DNA of 64,000 nt from Limnovirga soli. GTDB lineage: Bacteria; Bacteroidota; Bacteroidia; Chitinophagales; Chitinophagaceae. The DNA is taken from contig NZ_WHPF01000018.1 of NCBI RefSeq assembly GCF_013106755.1, positions 27,733 through 91,732 on the forward strand, given 5' to 3'. A program made the translations under genes and the position numbers. A model generated the notes under the pieces. The model saw only the letters and a list, made by a program, of their open reading frames with translations, was not told the DNA's origin and searched no databases. Of this stretch, positions 1 to 9,364 are shown in pieces (the first letter of the stretch is position 1; each line of letters starts with the position of its first letter).

Positions 1-1894
<1,894 letters not shown>

Positions 1895-2006
1895 TTATTT
1901 GTACACAATGCTGATTATGTATATTTTCGGGCTAAATAGTTGATGCCTAATATCAATTACTATTTACCGGGCTTTCGGTTTTTGCCATCATGAAAAAGAT
2001 TTTATT

Positions 2007-2738
2007 GTGACAACTGATTTACAATTAAAACAGGAAGGATTAATTAAAGACGCCAGAAAACTTGTGGAATCCTATCCCCGTGTTCCTATAACGGTAGACT
2101 GTGTAATTTTTGGCTTTGATGAAAATGAATTAAAAGTATTGCTCATTAGAAGTGACCTTGAACTGTTTAAGGATAAATGGTCACTATTGGGCGATTTTGC
2201 CGATGATAACGAAATACTTGACGATTCAGCCTATCGCGTATTACGCGAAAGAACCGGCATGGATGATGTATATCTGGAACAGGTAAAAACCTTTAGTAAA
2301 CCCAACCGCCACCCCGGTGGCAGGGTACTTACGGTAGCTTATTGTTCTTTACTAAATATTGAGCACCACCAGCTAAAAAAAATGGATAATGAATTACACT
2401 GGCATAGTGTAAAAACCATCAAGGATATGGCTTTTGATCACCATGAAATTCTGAATGAGTGTTATGCCTGGCTGCAAAAACGTATACAGGAACATCCACT
2501 GGGTTTTAACCTTTTACCCGAGAAATTTTCCCTGCGCGAATTACAAAATTTATACGAAGCCATCCTTGATAGAAAAATGGACCGCAGAAATTTCAGAAAG
2601 AAATTTTTTGCTATGGACTTTTTAATCGACACTGGTTTATACGAAGACGATGTGCCACACCGCCCCGGTAAACTCTACCAGTTCGATTTCAAAAAATATG
2701 GCGATACCAAGAAAAAATGGAGCGGTATAGATTTTTAA
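2007..2738 (+). CDS. Nudix-fold transcriptional regulator, NrtR/AraR-like
   Basis: The protein has 243 residues. It has an N-terminal Nudix-fold domain (about residues 25-150, TVDCVIFGF...LKVLLI) and a C-terminal winged-helix part (about 165-243) typical of NrtR-like regulators, which sense a nucleotide or sugar ligand with a non-catalytic Nudix domain. The Nudix box reads as G..., then RVLRERTGM where catalytic enzymes have REUXEEXGU, so key glutamates are replaced and hydrolysis is unlikely. I use the GTG at 2007. An out-of-frame ATG at 1990 opens a seven-codon reading frame that overlaps this start. The regulated pathway cannot be read from the context: ligA is divergent and a radical SAM gene is convergent downstream. 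Family is secure; ligand and target are unknown. Confidence 0.85.
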   Translation: MTTDLQLKQEGLIKDARKLVESYPRVPITVDCVIFGFDENELKVLLIRSDLELFKDKWSLLGDFADDNEILDDSAYRVLRERTGMDDVYLEQVKTFSKPNRHPGGRVLTVAYCSLLNIEHHQLKKMDNELHWHSVKTIKDMAFDHHEILNECYAWLQKRIQEHPLGFNLLPEKFSLRELQNLYEAILDRKMDRRNFRKKFFAMDFLIDTGLYEDDVPHRPGKLYQFDFKKYGDTKKKWSGIDF

Positions 2739-2783
2739 AGCCAATCTGTTCTTTGGTAGCCCGGCAATAGAAAAGGCAGGGTA

Positions 2784-2808
2784 CTTTACTTGCGTCGCTC
2801 TCTTGTAC
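2784..2808 (-). repeat. composite intergenic repeat, core copy
   Basis: This is the core ACTTGCGTCGCTCTCTTGTAC (reverse orientation, one variant base), followed by GCAGCAA about 16 bp later. A CCGGCAA block precedes it. It lies between two convergent genes. Confidence 0.8.
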
Positions 2809-2848
2809 TGCAGATACTTTATGCAGCAAGGGTATAACTTTTATTGAT

Positions 2849-3961
2849 CTAAAATAATTTTCCTTGTTCGCCGGGTCTTTTAAACTGGCTGGTATCCAAT
2901 CCCCAACGTTCTGCATTTAGGCCATACAGTTTATTATATTTTACAAACTGCTGTTTTACCAATTCACTAATTGGGCCTTCACCCCGCATGCGCAGTCCCC
3001 ATCGGCTATCATTTACCTGTCCGCCATGCCCGCTTTCAATCAGGTGCCAAACCTTATCGGCCCTGTCGGGGAAGTTTTTATACAGCCAATCATGAAACAT
3101 AATTTTAACAGCACCATTTAATCGAATAAAGGTATAGGCAGAAAATGTGGCGCCATGTTCGCTGGCTGCCTTCATAATGCGTTGCATTTCATGTTCGTTT
3201 AATCCCGGTATCATGGGCCCCAGCATTACACCCATACGCACCCCTTCATTACTTAGTTCTTTTATGATACGAAGACGTTGTAGTGCTGTTGTAGTTCTGG
3301 GTTCCATCACCCGCCGCAGGTCCTCGTTAAAAGAGGTAATGGATACCAGTATGCTTATCAGGTTTTTAGCTGCCAATTTTTTAAGAATATCTTTATCCCG
3401 CAGCATACCTGCATTTTTGGTAATCATACCTACGGGCTGGTTAAAAGCCAGGCACACTTCCAGTAATTGCCTTGTTAATGCAAACTTTTGCTCAGCAGGT
3501 TGGTAGCAATCTGTGTTACCGCTTAAGGATATGGGCATACATTGCCATTTAGGGTGCATTAAAAATTTACGTAACAGGTCTGGAGCATTTTTCTTTACAA
3601 TTATTTTTCTTTCAAAATCTAGTCCGGCACTATAACCCCAGTATTCATGCACATTTCGGGCATAGCAATAAATGCAACCATGCTCACAACCCTGGTAGGG
3701 GTTCATGCTATAGAACATACCTACATCTGGGCTTTCTACTTTGTTTACTATACTTTTAGCATTTTGCTCAAGGTATTGAGTGGCAGGGTTGGGTTCGGTC
3801 CAATCGTCTATACCTTCTATGTGTTCTTTTGTTGTTTCGTGTAACAGAAAGCGGTTTTTGGTATTAATTTGTGCGCCGCGGCCCTGCAGGTACTGCCCGT
3901 TTTCATCTCTGGTTTTACCGGGTTTTGGTTTGGCATTGGGATTGTCGTTAATATTCTTCAT
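2849..3961 (-). CDS. PA0069-family radical SAM protein (SPL-like)
   Basis: The protein has 370 residues. The CEHGCIYCYARN motif near residue 92 is the CxxxCxxC cluster site that binds the [4Fe-4S] centre and S-adenosylmethionine. The arrangement, including GNTDCYQPAEQK and the later MLGPMIPGLNEHE, matches the PA0069 or spore-photoproduct-lyase-like family of standalone radical SAM proteins. The substrate is not known for this family. The C-terminal part is rich in basic and aromatic residues. The gene converges with the Nudix regulator, and the composite repeat lies between the two stops. Family is secure; reaction is unknown. Confidence 0.88.
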   Translation of the reverse strand: MKNINDNPNAKPKPGKTRDENGQYLQGRGAQINTKNRFLLHETTKEHIEGIDDWTEPNPATQYLEQNAKSIVNKVESPDVGMFYSMNPYQGCEHGCIYCYARNVHEYWGYSAGLDFERKIIVKKNAPDLLRKFLMHPKWQCMPISLSGNTDCYQPAEQKFALTRQLLEVCLAFNQPVGMITKNAGMLRDKDILKKLAAKNLISILVSITSFNEDLRRVMEPRTTTALQRLRIIKELSNEGVRMGVMLGPMIPGLNEHEMQRIMKAASEHGATFSAYTFIRLNGAVKIMFHDWLYKNFPDRADKVWHLIESGHGGQVNDSRWGLRMRGEGPISELVKQQFVKYNKLYGLNAERWGLDTSQFKRPGEQGKLF

Positions 3962-4043
3962 TTAGTTAGTTTATGCAGGATGATGTTTTATACCATAAGC
4001 AAGATGCGCCCCATTTCTATAGCCGCCTCAAGGCCTGAACTTT

Positions 4044-4067
4044 GAACCGAGCGTGGCAAGAAAAGCC
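4044..4067 (+). repeat. composite intergenic repeat, B-type core
   Basis: The core is GAACCGAGCGTGGCAAG followed by aaaagcc. A GCCGGC block follows about 20 bp later near 4084. It lies between the 5' end of the radical SAM gene and the 3' end of the UmuD homologue. Confidence 0.75.
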
Positions 4068-4137
4068 CAATAATTAATCTGTTGCCGGCTAACAACATAT
4101 TACCAATATAACTAATTGGGTAGTTGCCATTGCAGTG

Positions 4138-4641
4138 CTAATAACGGATGCGCTTATCAGGATCTTTTGCTTTTTTTGTCACTGCCTGATTGGTCATAAA
4201 TAAACTTTGTTCAAACACATGTATTACACAGGTTACAACACCCCAGGCCCTGTATTCACTAAACTCTGAGAGTTCGATATTGGCATATTTGGGATTTTCG
4301 GCGATGAGCGATAAGTGGTTAAAACTTTGCTGGTAACGGCGAACTACCAAATCTCCGTTAATGGCGGCTACTACTATTTTTCCATTTGCAGCTTTTATAC
4401 TTCGGTCCACAATCAGCACATCCCCGTTAAAAATGCCTGCACCGGTCATGGCTTCGCCATTCATTCGAAAGAAAAATGTGGCGGGTTTATTTAAGATAAG
4501 CTGCTCATTCAGGTCTATGCCCCGTTCCATATAATCATCAGCTGCAGCGCCAAAACCGGTAGCATTGGCGTTAGTTACATCCTGTTGGGTAAATTGTTTA
4601 GAGCCGTTATAGGCCGCTTTGTACATGATATCTTCTTGCAT
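4138..4641 (-). CDS. umuD: UmuD homologue, catalytic Ser and Lys both replaced
   Basis: This is an S24/LexA-fold protein of 167 residues (or 162 if the second ATG at 4626 is used). It aligns along its length with E. coli UmuD through AAADDYMERGIDLNEQLI and GIFNGDVLIVD. UmuD normally cleaves itself between Cys24 and Gly25 with a Ser-Lys dyad and then joins UmuC to form DNA polymerase V. Here the serine position in NGEAM is Ala64 (codon GCC), and the lysine position in LVVRRY is Arg101. Self-cleavage by the normal mechanism is therefore not expected. The cleavage-site region reads ATGFG. The gene is divergent from two 2H-fold genes and umuC, which supports a translesion-synthesis role. Homology is sure; activity as a protease is doubtful. 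Confidence 0.88.
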   Translation of the reverse strand: MQEDIMYKAAYNGSKQFTQQDVTNANATGFGAAADDYMERGIDLNEQLILNKPATFFFRMNGEAMTGAGIFNGDVLIVDRSIKAANGKIVVAAINGDLVVRRYQQSFNHLSLIAENPKYANIELSEFSEYRAWGVVTCVIHVFEQSLFMTNQAVTKKAKDPDKRIRY

Positions 4642-4668
4642 ATTTTTTAATATTAAATGGCTAAATAG

Positions 4669-4688
4669 TTTAGTAAAATAAAACTAAA
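4669..4688. promoter_or_regulatory. inverted repeat, possible operator between umuD and 2H genes
   Basis: TTTAGT and ACTAAA form a perfect 6-bp inverted repeat with an 8-bp AT spacer. It sits in the 111-bp divergent spacer, just upstream of TATCTTTA (4694-4701), which is one base off the Bacteroidota -7 element TAnnTTTG. This suggests shared control of both arms, but the arms are short and the DNA is AT-rich. Confidence 0.35.
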
Positions 4689-4752
4689 ATATTTATCTTT
4701 ATGTGCTGGATGCGAAATATTTTTATGCACCTTAATTATTAAATAGATAAAT

Positions 4753-5346
4753 ATGCAAAGCGAGTTGACATTAGCACCTACATTAGGGTTTACCATGCAG
4801 CAGATGTATGAGTATTTGCTGGTAGTGCATCCGGCAGACGAGGTGCACAACCAGATTACGCAGGAGAAACAGCTTTTCTATGATGTTTATAAAGAAAAGC
4901 TGGCTATTAAAACAAAACCGCATATTACAGTAGCAAATTTTTTTGCTAAAGAAGCCATGGAAGATACCCTTTTGCGTTATATGCAGCGGATACTGCATAC
5001 ACAAAAAAGCTTTATGGTTACGCTGAATAATTTTAGTGGCATTCCACCGCATACCGTATATGCAAGGGTGCAGGATCATGAACCATTTAAAGAGCTGGCT
5101 GCTGCGTTAAAAGTTATAACCCAATATATTCAAAGCAATGACTGTCCTCCTGCCCAACTCATAAGCCATCCTTACCTTACCATTGCCCGCAGGTTGCAAC
5201 AGCAGGTATACGATAAAGCCATATTTGAGTATTCGCAAAAAACATTCTATGCCAATTTTCCTGTAAAGGAGCTGGTATTGCTAAGGCGGCAACACCAATA
5301 CGATGCATATAAGCAGGTACAGGTATTCAGGTTATTGGGTAATTGA
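4753..5346 (+). CDS. 2H phosphoesterase (2'-5' RNA ligase-like) protein
   Basis: The protein has 197 residues with the 2H phosphoesterase / 2'-5' RNA ligase fold. Catalytic members carry two HxT/S motifs. The first is present as KPHITV (His57, Thr59). At the second site the sequence reads SHPYLTIAR, so the expected histidine position is Tyr141, although His139 is two residues away. Activity is therefore uncertain. It is the first of two neighbouring paralogues, 30 bp apart, that lie between a divergent umuD and a downstream umuC. An alternative start is the ATG at 4795, which still precedes the conserved MYEYLLVVHP strand. Its role in the cassette is inferred from position only. Confidence 0.72.
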   Translation: MQSELTLAPTLGFTMQQMYEYLLVVHPADEVHNQITQEKQLFYDVYKEKLAIKTKPHITVANFFAKEAMEDTLLRYMQRILHTQKSFMVTLNNFSGIPPHTVYARVQDHEPFKELAAALKVITQYIQSNDCPPAQLISHPYLTIARRLQQQVYDKAIFEYSQKTFYANFPVKELVLLRRQHQYDAYKQVQVFRLLGN

Positions 5347-5376
5347 TTTTTAATATTTCAAAAGCAATACACAACT

Positions 5377-5994
5377 ATGGAAAACGAATTATTGGCATTA
5401 CCCGGTTACCGCGTATGCGATTATATGTTGGTTTTGCCACCCAACGAAGCACTATGGACCAGCATTATGGAAATAAAAACGGCGTTTGGTGCCAATTACG
5501 ATTGTCCTGCGGCACAATGGGCAAAGCCATATATAACATTGGTAAGGTTTAAACAGTACGAAATGATGGAGCCGCGCATTATTCGCCGGCTACACTCCTG
5601 TGGCATGACTATGGCACCATTTAAAATTGAATTGAATGACTTTGGCAGTTTCCCCTCGCATACTATCTATTTACAAATTACCAGTAAACCAGCTATTATG
5701 GATGCTGTTGCAATACTGCGCACAGCCCAATCGCTCTTAAAAATAGATAACGATAATAAACCGCATTTTATAACAGAGCCCTATATAGCAATTGCCCGTA
5801 AACTATTGCCATGGCAGTACGAAAAAGCATGGCTACAATACAGGCACCAGCATTTTTCGGGTCGGTTTATTGCCAGCAAAATGCTTTTATTAAAACGCGG
5901 GGAAAATGAAAAAGGGTACCAAACCGTTATGGAAATTCCTTTTCAACAAATACCGGTATTGGCAAAGCAGGGTGAATTATACCCGCCGCAATAA
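5377..5994 (+). CDS. second 2H-fold paralogue, both catalytic His missing
   Basis: The 205-residue protein is a diverged paralogue of the preceding 2H-fold protein: the same order of strands, KPYITLVRF instead of KPHITVANF, and EPYIAIARKL instead of HPYLTIARRL. Both histidine positions of the two HxT motifs are tyrosine (Tyr52 and Tyr136), and the second threonine is alanine. It is predicted to be enzymatically inactive and might act as a binding subunit or a partner of the first paralogue. It is 30 bp downstream of it on the same strand and 154 bp before umuC, with a composite repeat in the gap. The fold assignment rests on the paralogy and motif positions. Confidence 0.65.
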   Translation: MENELLALPGYRVCDYMLVLPPNEALWTSIMEIKTAFGANYDCPAAQWAKPYITLVRFKQYEMMEPRIIRRLHSCGMTMAPFKIELNDFGSFPSHTIYLQITSKPAIMDAVAILRTAQSLLKIDNDNKPHFITEPYIAIARKLLPWQYEKAWLQYRHQHFSGRFIASKMLLLKRGENEKGYQTVMEIPFQQIPVLAKQGELYPPQ

Positions 5995-6064
5995 ACCTAT
6001 AGGCAAAATTTAGTAAGAAGTATACATTTTATTTACCCAACAGTATTAATACTATGAATCCCGG

Positions 6065-6083
6065 TTGCGTCGCACTCTTGTAC
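6065..6083 (-). repeat. composite intergenic repeat, core copy
   Basis: The core TTGCGTCGCACTCTTGTAC is followed about 16 bp later by CAGCAAAA. It lies between the second 2H gene and umuC. Confidence 0.85.
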
Positions 6084-6148
6084 GGTTGATATATGGCTCA
6101 GCAAAAACAATACAGCAAAACATATCAAAATAGTAACAGGCATTAGAA

Positions 6149-7510
6149 ATGGTTTTAGACAGTACAATAGATTTGGCTATGGAGCAAATACCTGAAATGG
6201 CTGCGGCAAAATCTGCACGCAAAGCATTTAAAGCTATTGTAGATTGTAATAGCTTTTATTGTAGTTGCGAACGTGTTTTTAGACCAGCATTACATGATAA
6301 ACCTGTTGTTGTACTCAGTAATAATGATGGCTGTATTATTTCAAGAACCGATGAAGCCAAAAAGCTGGGAGTTGAAATGGCTGGTCCCTATTTTAAAGCA
6401 AAGCCATTAATAGAAAAATACCAGGTAGCCACTTTTTCTTCCAACTATAATTTATATGGCGACCTGAGCTGGCGGGTAATGGAAACATTACGGCAAATAG
6501 TAGGTGCAGCCAATGTAGAAGTATATTCTGTAGACGAAGCTTTTCTTGATTTGGATGCAGTACCCTACGAGCAATTATACCAGCTTGGTAAGCATATTAA
6601 GGAAACAGTAGAAATGTGGACAGGCGTTGCGGTAACAGTGGGCATAGCACCCACCAAGGTATTAAGCAAGGTGGCTAACCGCCTGGCGAAAAAAAATAAA
6701 ACACAAAGCCAGGGAGTAATGGTACTTGATACGAGAGCACAAATAAACGAAGCACTTAGCCTAACCGCTGTAGACGATATTTGGGGTGTGGGCCGGCAAT
6801 ATGCCAATAAGTTGCACACATTTGGCATTGATGATGCTTACCAGCTAAGCCATATGCCACAGGAATGGGCCAATAAAAATATGGGTGGTGTTGTGGGTAT
6901 ACGTTTAATTAAGGAGCTTAAGGGAGAGCAGGCCATTTTTATGGAAGAAGCACTTACGCAAAAAAAAATGATTGCCACCACCCGCATGTTTGGTACACCC
7001 GTTACAGCCATAAAAGATATTAAAGAAGCCGTTGCCACCTATACATCAAGAGCTGCTGAGAAGCTGCGCCGGCAAAATGGCGCAGCTTCCACCATCAGCG
7101 TATTTGTGGTATATAGGGCAGATGTAAAACCCGGTGAACGTTTTAGTCATGGTCCAAATATTCATGCCTCTGTTATACTACCACATGCCACCTCCAATAC
7201 CAACGAATTAATTAAAGCGGCCCTGGTATTGGTAGAAAAAATTTATGAAAAAGGCCGGCTGTATAAAAAAGCCGGCGTTACACTAAGTGGCATTGTAGCC
7301 GATGAAATGCTGCAGGGTAATTTGTTTGTTCCTGCGGCCCAAAACAATAACCGTATGCTAATGAGCATGATGGACAATATCAATTTTAGTATGCGAAACG
7401 ATATGTTGAAATTTGCCTCATCAGGTACTACCCGTGATTGGAAAATGAGGCAGGAACTGCGCAGCCCCCGATATACTACCCGTTGGGATGAATTATGTGA
7501 GGTGCACTAA
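6149..7510 (+). CDS. umuC: Y-family DNA polymerase, UmuC-like
   Basis: The protein has 453 residues. UmuC is the catalytic subunit of translesion DNA polymerase V. The polymerase metal ligands are intact: Asp32 in AIVDCNSFYCSCERVF and Asp129-Glu130 in VYSVDEAFLDL. The palm/finger region with NNDGCIISRTDEAKKLG, the helix-hairpin-helix region (DIWGVGRQYANKL) and the C-terminal DUF4113-like end (RSPRYTTRWDEL) follow in the usual order. The start at 6149 gives about 24 residues before the conserved core; the ATG at 6179 is an alternative. The polymerase looks functional although its UmuD homologue at 4138-4641 lacks catalytic residues. Confidence 0.93.
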   Translation: MVLDSTIDLAMEQIPEMAAAKSARKAFKAIVDCNSFYCSCERVFRPALHDKPVVVLSNNDGCIISRTDEAKKLGVEMAGPYFKAKPLIEKYQVATFSSNYNLYGDLSWRVMETLRQIVGAANVEVYSVDEAFLDLDAVPYEQLYQLGKHIKETVEMWTGVAVTVGIAPTKVLSKVANRLAKKNKTQSQGVMVLDTRAQINEALSLTAVDDIWGVGRQYANKLHTFGIDDAYQLSHMPQEWANKNMGGVVGIRLIKELKGEQAIFMEEALTQKKMIATTRMFGTPVTAIKDIKEAVATYTSRAAEKLRRQNGAASTISVFVVYRADVKPGERFSHGPNIHASVILPHATSNTNELIKAALVLVEKIYEKGRLYKKAGVTLSGIVADEMLQGNLFVPAAQNNNRMLMSMMDNINFSMRNDMLKFASSGTTRDWKMRQELRSPRYTTRWDELCEVH

Positions 7511-7539
7511 ATAATTTGATGCCATTTAACCGGAACGAT

Positions 7540-7563
7540 GAACCGAGCGTGGCAAGTAAAGCC
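7540..7563 (+). repeat. composite intergenic repeat, B-type core
   Basis: GAACCGAGCGTGGCAAG is written here as tGAACCGAGCGTGGCAAGtaaagcc and is followed by GCCGGC about 18 bp later. It lies between umuC and the convergent MerC-like gene. Confidence 0.78.
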
Positions 7564-7633
7564 TGATACAAGCGCTACAGCCGGCTACCAAAAATAAAGG
7601 CATAAACTATCTACAACCATATAGCAGCAAGTG

Positions 7634-8029
7634 TTAATGATCGCAGTCGTCTTCATGGGCATGATTGTGTACCCTGCAGGAACGGTAATTGGTAATATGT
7701 GCAGTGATGATAAGCAATACTGCAGGAACAAGAAAATAAAACTGGTACTGATGCCAGATTTGTTTGGCCAGCAGCAACAATATACCCACGGTAAACATGA
7801 TGATAGGTTGCGTGCGGTGATGATGTTTTTTCCAGCCATGATATAATGAATAGGCCCCAATACAAAATGCCAGGAAAATCATTATTACTTCAAACGAGAA
7901 ATTATCAATAATGTTTATACCAAATATGGGTAATGAAGTAAGTACTAAAGGCAAAATGGCACAATGTATGGCACAGGCCAGCGAAGCCGTAATACCCAAT
8001 GCATCCCAATTTATCTTTTGTTTTATCAT
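7634..8029 (-). CDS. MerC-domain membrane protein
   Basis: The protein has 131 residues with four predicted membrane helices. It opens with a MerC-like helix containing the ACAIHCAILP metal-site motif and ends in a His/Asp/Cys-rich tail (HNHAHEDDCDH). MerC proteins move mercuric ion across the inner membrane; Bacteroidota homologues without other mer genes probably handle another metal. The frame is open to 8080, but I choose the ATG at 8029 because a textbook Bacteroidota promoter (8039-8069) lies between the two. A 19-bp palindrome overlaps that promoter and a Fur-family gene lies nearby, so metal-dependent repression is likely (inference). Confidence 0.78.
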   Translation of the reverse strand: MIKQKINWDALGITASLACAIHCAILPLVLTSLPIFGINIIDNFSFEVIMIFLAFCIGAYSLYHGWKKHHHRTQPIIMFTVGILLLLAKQIWHQYQFYFLVPAVLLIITAHITNYRSCRVHNHAHEDDCDH

Positions 8030-8038
8030 AACGGGCGG

Positions 8039-8069
8039 CAAATATAACACTTTGCAACTTTGTTGCAAA
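8039..8069 (-). promoter_or_regulatory. Bacteroidota promoter of the MerC-like gene
   Basis: Read on the minus strand, TTTG (8066-8069), a 19-bp spacer and TATATTTG (8039-8046) match TTTG-N19-TAnnTTTG exactly. The ATG of the gene is 10 bp further on. Confidence 0.8.
8051..8069. promoter_or_regulatory. 19-bp palindrome, candidate Fur/Zur-family operator
   Basis: TTTGCAAC-TTT-GTTGCAAA has perfect 8-bp arms with a 3-bp spacer. It covers the -33 element and most of the spacer of the MerC-like promoter, so a bound repressor would block RNA polymerase. The Fur-family gene at 8827 is the obvious candidate ligand (inference). Confidence 0.6.
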
Positions 8070-8167
8070 ATAAACTTCAATATGGAATAATGTGTTAAAT
8101 AGTTGATGAGTGATATAACTTTGCACCAATTCGGTTGTTAGTTTATACAACCTGTTAAAGGCATAGC

Positions 8168-8827
8168 ATGAAAAAGAAATTGATTGGATATAGTATATTT
8201 TTTGTGGTGTTGGTGATACTTTTTTTGGTAGTTGTGTTTTGGGGAACTGATAAATGGCAGGCTAAATCGCCGTCCATTAGTTTTGTAAAGCCGTTTACAT
8301 TTGTTACACAGGATGGTGGGCATTTTTCTGAAAGGGAAATGCAGGGAAAAGTATGCGTGGTTAATTATTTTTTTACAACCTGCAAGGGAATTTGCCCCAG
8401 AATGAATAATAATATGCATACCATTTACAATGCTTTTAAAGATGAACCCGATTTTATGATCATTTCTCATACCTGCGACCCCGAAAGAGATTCTGCTGTG
8501 GTGCTAAAGCATTATGCAGACTCGCTGCAGGTGAACACTGCCAAATGGGTGTTTTTAACCGGCCGTAAAGACAGTTTATACAATCAGGCCCGCATTAGCT
8601 ATTTGCTTGACGATCCAAAAAATAGTGTAGAAAAAATTGAAGACCAGTTTTTACATACCCAGTTTTTTGCCCTGGTAGATAAAAACGGAGATGTAAGGGG
8701 CGGCGTTTATGATGGCCTTAAACAGGAAGACCTTGATAAGTTAAAAGCAGATATAAAAACCCTTCTGGCCGAAAAAGCAGGCAGCAGTAGTTTTTCCAAT
8801 AATTTATTTAGCAATAATCCGCAATAA
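8168..8827 (+). CDS. SCO1/SenC family copper chaperone-like protein
   Basis: The 219-residue protein has an N-terminal membrane anchor (about residues 5-24) and a periplasmic thioredoxin-like domain. The copper-binding set of the SCO family is present: Cys72 and Cys76 in TTCKGICPRM and His163 in FLHTQFFALVDKNG. SCO proteins deliver copper to, or reduce, the CuA site of cytochrome oxidase. A TAACTTTG -7-like element (8116-8123) lies upstream, though I see no clear -33. The stop codon overlaps the start of the downstream Fur-family gene by one base (TAATG), so the two are translationally coupled. Confidence 0.88.
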   Translation: MKKKLIGYSIFFVVLVILFLVVVFWGTDKWQAKSPSISFVKPFTFVTQDGGHFSEREMQGKVCVVNYFFTTCKGICPRMNNNMHTIYNAFKDEPDFMIISHTCDPERDSAVVLKHYADSLQVNTAKWVFLTGRKDSLYNQARISYLLDDPKNSVEKIEDQFLHTQFFALVDKNGDVRGGVYDGLKQEDLDKLKADIKTLLAEKAGSSSFSNNLFSNNPQ

Positions 8828-9246
8828 TGAAAACTGAAATAGCAGAAATATTAAAGCGTAATCAGCTAAGTGTTACCGATAGCAGAACCAGTATTCTGGA
8901 GCTTTTTCGCAGCAGTAAATCAGCATTGGCGCATGCCGATATTGAGAAAAAAACAAGTGAACAGTTCGACCGTGTTACCATTTACCGTACCCTGCAAACC
9001 TTTGTAGAAAAGGGTATTGTACATACCATTCCAACGGCCGATAACTCAGTGCTTTATGCATTGTGTAAAGACAATTGCTCGCAGGGCCACCACCACGATA
9101 ATCACGTGCATTTTATTTGCGACGATTGTGGAGTTACTTATTGCCTTGAGCATATCAGTATTCCCAATGTGCAGGTGCCCGAAGGGTTTATTACCAAACA
9201 AACCGATCTGGTAATGAGTGGACAATGTGATAAGTGTAACGCTTAA
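8827..9246 (+). CDS. Fur-family metal-responsive transcriptional regulator
   Basis: The protein has 139 residues with an N-terminal winged helix (about 1-80, DRVTIYRTLQTFVEKG as recognition region) and a C-terminal metal/dimer domain. Metal-site features are the HHHDNHVHF cluster (residues 88-96), the structural zinc pair CDDC (98/101) and a second pair CDKC near the C-terminus (134/137). Composition is compatible with a Zur- or Fur-type sensor; the metal cannot be fixed from sequence. It is coupled to the SCO gene by a one-base overlap. The palindrome at 8051-8069, in the promoter of the divergent MerC-like gene, is a plausible target. Confidence 0.88.
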   Translation: MKTEIAEILKRNQLSVTDSRTSILELFRSSKSALAHADIEKKTSEQFDRVTIYRTLQTFVEKGIVHTIPTADNSVLYALCKDNCSQGHHHDNHVHFICDDCGVTYCLEHISIPNVQVPEGFITKQTDLVMSGQCDKCNA

Positions 9247-9302
9247 TTCCGGTAATTTTTATATCAATTATGTGCCCGGCAAGTGCAACGCTATTAAACA
9301 TC

Positions 9303-9322
9303 CTTGCGTCGCACTCTTGTAC
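9303..9322 (-). repeat. composite intergenic repeat, core copy
   Basis: The core CTTGCGTCGCACTCTTGTAC has CCCGGCAA upstream (near 9272) and CAGCAAAA downstream (near 9336). All three blocks of the composite unit are present. Confidence 0.87.
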
Positions 9323-9364
9323 GCATGCAACCATATGCAGCAAAAGCCAAAGCAAACAGCCCGG

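Noticed and set aside
2689..2916. 75-codon minus-strand ORF
   Set aside because: It overlaps the 3' ends of two well-supported genes and a repeat, and has no conserved features.
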